Source of the DNA: Cytophagales bacterium
GTDB taxonomy: Bacteria; Bacteroidota; Bacteroidia; Cytophagales; Cyclobacteriaceae
Assembly: GCA_020063545.1 (NCBI GenBank)
Contig: JAGUUF010000251.1
Span: 1 to 6,322, forward strand
Length of the DNA stretch: 6,322 bases
Reading direction: 5' to 3'
In this document: positions 5,590-6,322 of the stretch, piece by piece
Layout of the letters: each line of letters opens with the position of its first letter
Position numbering within the stretch: position 1 is the first letter of the stretch
Program-made: the position numbers and the translations under genes
The notes under the pieces: model-generated
What the model saw: only the letters and a program-made list of their open reading frames with translations
Told to the model about the DNA's origin: nothing
The model's database searches: none

Positions 5590-6322
5590 ATGAGAACATT
5601 TATTATCAGTAGCTCCTTTATAAGGTTTAGTATTACGTGTTTTATCATTCAGTTAATAAGTCTGACTGCTTGCATGGCGCAGACCCCAGTATTAGGGAAT
5701 GCTGGTGCAATTTTCGATGGATCACTAGGGACATATTTTAACGGGCCTAATGCGATTCAGATAAAAGGCACTTATGCTTACGTGGCTACTACCTCAAGCA
5801 TGGAAATAATTGACATTTCGAGTCCGTCATCCCCGTTTGTAGTGTCAAGCCTGATAAATGACAATACTAATACAATATTATTTGATGGCGCCCGATCAAT
5901 CGCGATTAGAGGAGATTACGCATATATTACCTCCTTTTGGGATAGCAAATTAGTTATTGTTAACATCTCTGATCCATTAAAGCCTATGGTTGCAGCACGC
6001 ATTTCAAATGGAAATCAGGGTGCTGTGCTTTCATTTCCTGAATTTATTCATGTCTCGGGTCAATATGCATACATTGCCAACATTGGGAACAATACAATTG
6101 AAATACTTGATATTTCTACTCCGGTTAGTCCCACCCACGTAGGAACCGCCTCGGATGGAGTTGCTGGGTTTCTTCTTAAAGGCCCAAAATCAATTTATGT
6201 AAAAGATAACTATGCATACATTGCTTGCGTGGAGTCAAGCTCCATTGAGGTTATCGATGTCTCAAATCCGGCTTCCCCAAAAAAAGCAGGAAGACTGACG
6301 GACGGAGCTGGAGGAGCTTTAC
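5590..6322 (+). CDS. Secreted or lipid-anchored LVIVD-repeat beta-propeller protein, 3' end off the window
   Basis: The frame is open for 244 codons to the right edge, so the protein is longer than what is seen. Residues 1-31 are an export signal: a hydrophobic stretch (FSITCFIIQLISLTA) followed by LTACMAQTP. This can be read either as a lipobox (LTAC, Cys28 lipidated) or as a signal peptidase I site before AQT or QTP. The mature part is made of LVIVD repeats of about 48-50 residues, each with the sequence 'I-x-x-Y-A-Y-V/I ... I-x-I/V-[DN]-I-S-x-P-x-x-P'. YAY occurs at residues 62, 110, 159 and 208, and the closing strand reads MEIIDISSPSSP, LVIVNISDPLKP, IEILDISTPVSP and IEVIDVSNPASP. Such repeats form beta-propeller blades on surface or outer-membrane-associated proteins; a further domain or a secretion signal may follow at the unseen C-terminus. 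The function beyond a binding or scaffold role cannot be given. Confidence 0.85.
   Translation, partial: MRTFIISSSFIRFSITCFIIQLISLTACMAQTPVLGNAGAIFDGSLGTYFNGPNAIQIKGTYAYVATTSSMEIIDISSPSSPFVVSSLINDNTNTILFDGARSIAIRGDYAYITSFWDSKLVIVNISDPLKPMVAARISNGNQGAVLSFPEFIHVSGQYAYIANIGNNTIEILDISTPVSPTHVGTASDGVAGFLLKGPKSIYVKDNYAYIACVESSSIEVIDVSNPASPKKAGRLTDGAGGAL

Overview
The window looks like a chromosomal segment of a Bacteroidota bacterium, probably of the Cytophagales type. The reasons are the large FtsX-type permeases without their own ATPase, the absence of Shine-Dalgarno sequences before start codons, an AT-rich leader style, a TAnnTTTG promoter element before the right-hand gene, and LVIVD-repeat secreted proteins. 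The assignment to a group rests on protein style and promoter form only, with no marker gene in view.

Left two thirds (1-4475), all read on the minus strand: a membrane-permease locus with its own regulator. In order of transcription it holds a complete 803-residue MacB/FtsX-type ABC permease (4397-1986), a 112-residue PadR-family repressor (1895-1557), and a second ABC permease that carries an N-terminal 'permease prefix' domain and runs off the left edge (1557-<1). The repressor and the prefix permease overlap by one base (TGATG), so they are translationally coupled. No ATP-binding subunit is present in the window. Three copies of an AT-rich element with the invariant core TCGTAATTGCA (plus-strand sense) are seen only upstream of these genes: two before padR and one before the 803-residue permease. 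The simplest reading is that they are the PadR operators and that the locus is an autoregulated regulon.

Middle (about 4476-5483): a gene-poor, repeat-bearing patch. It contains a 19-bp-arm inverted repeat (4614-4674), a second, longer imperfect inverted repeat (4810-4973) that resembles an integron attC-like or other recombination/repeat structure, a small orphan cysteine-rich (zinc-ribbon-like) gene (4996-5235) that starts just after that structure, and a decayed IS3-family transposase fragment (about 5238-5483). This looks like a site of repeated insertion and decay.

Right end (5560-6322), plus strand: a promoter with a Bacteroidota-type -7 element followed by the 5' part of a secreted or lipid-anchored beta-propeller protein built of LVIVD repeats; four repeats are visible before the window ends.

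The permease locus works as a unit (regulator plus two controlled permeases, probably serving an ATPase encoded elsewhere). The zinc-ribbon gene and the LVIVD gene show no clear functional link to it.
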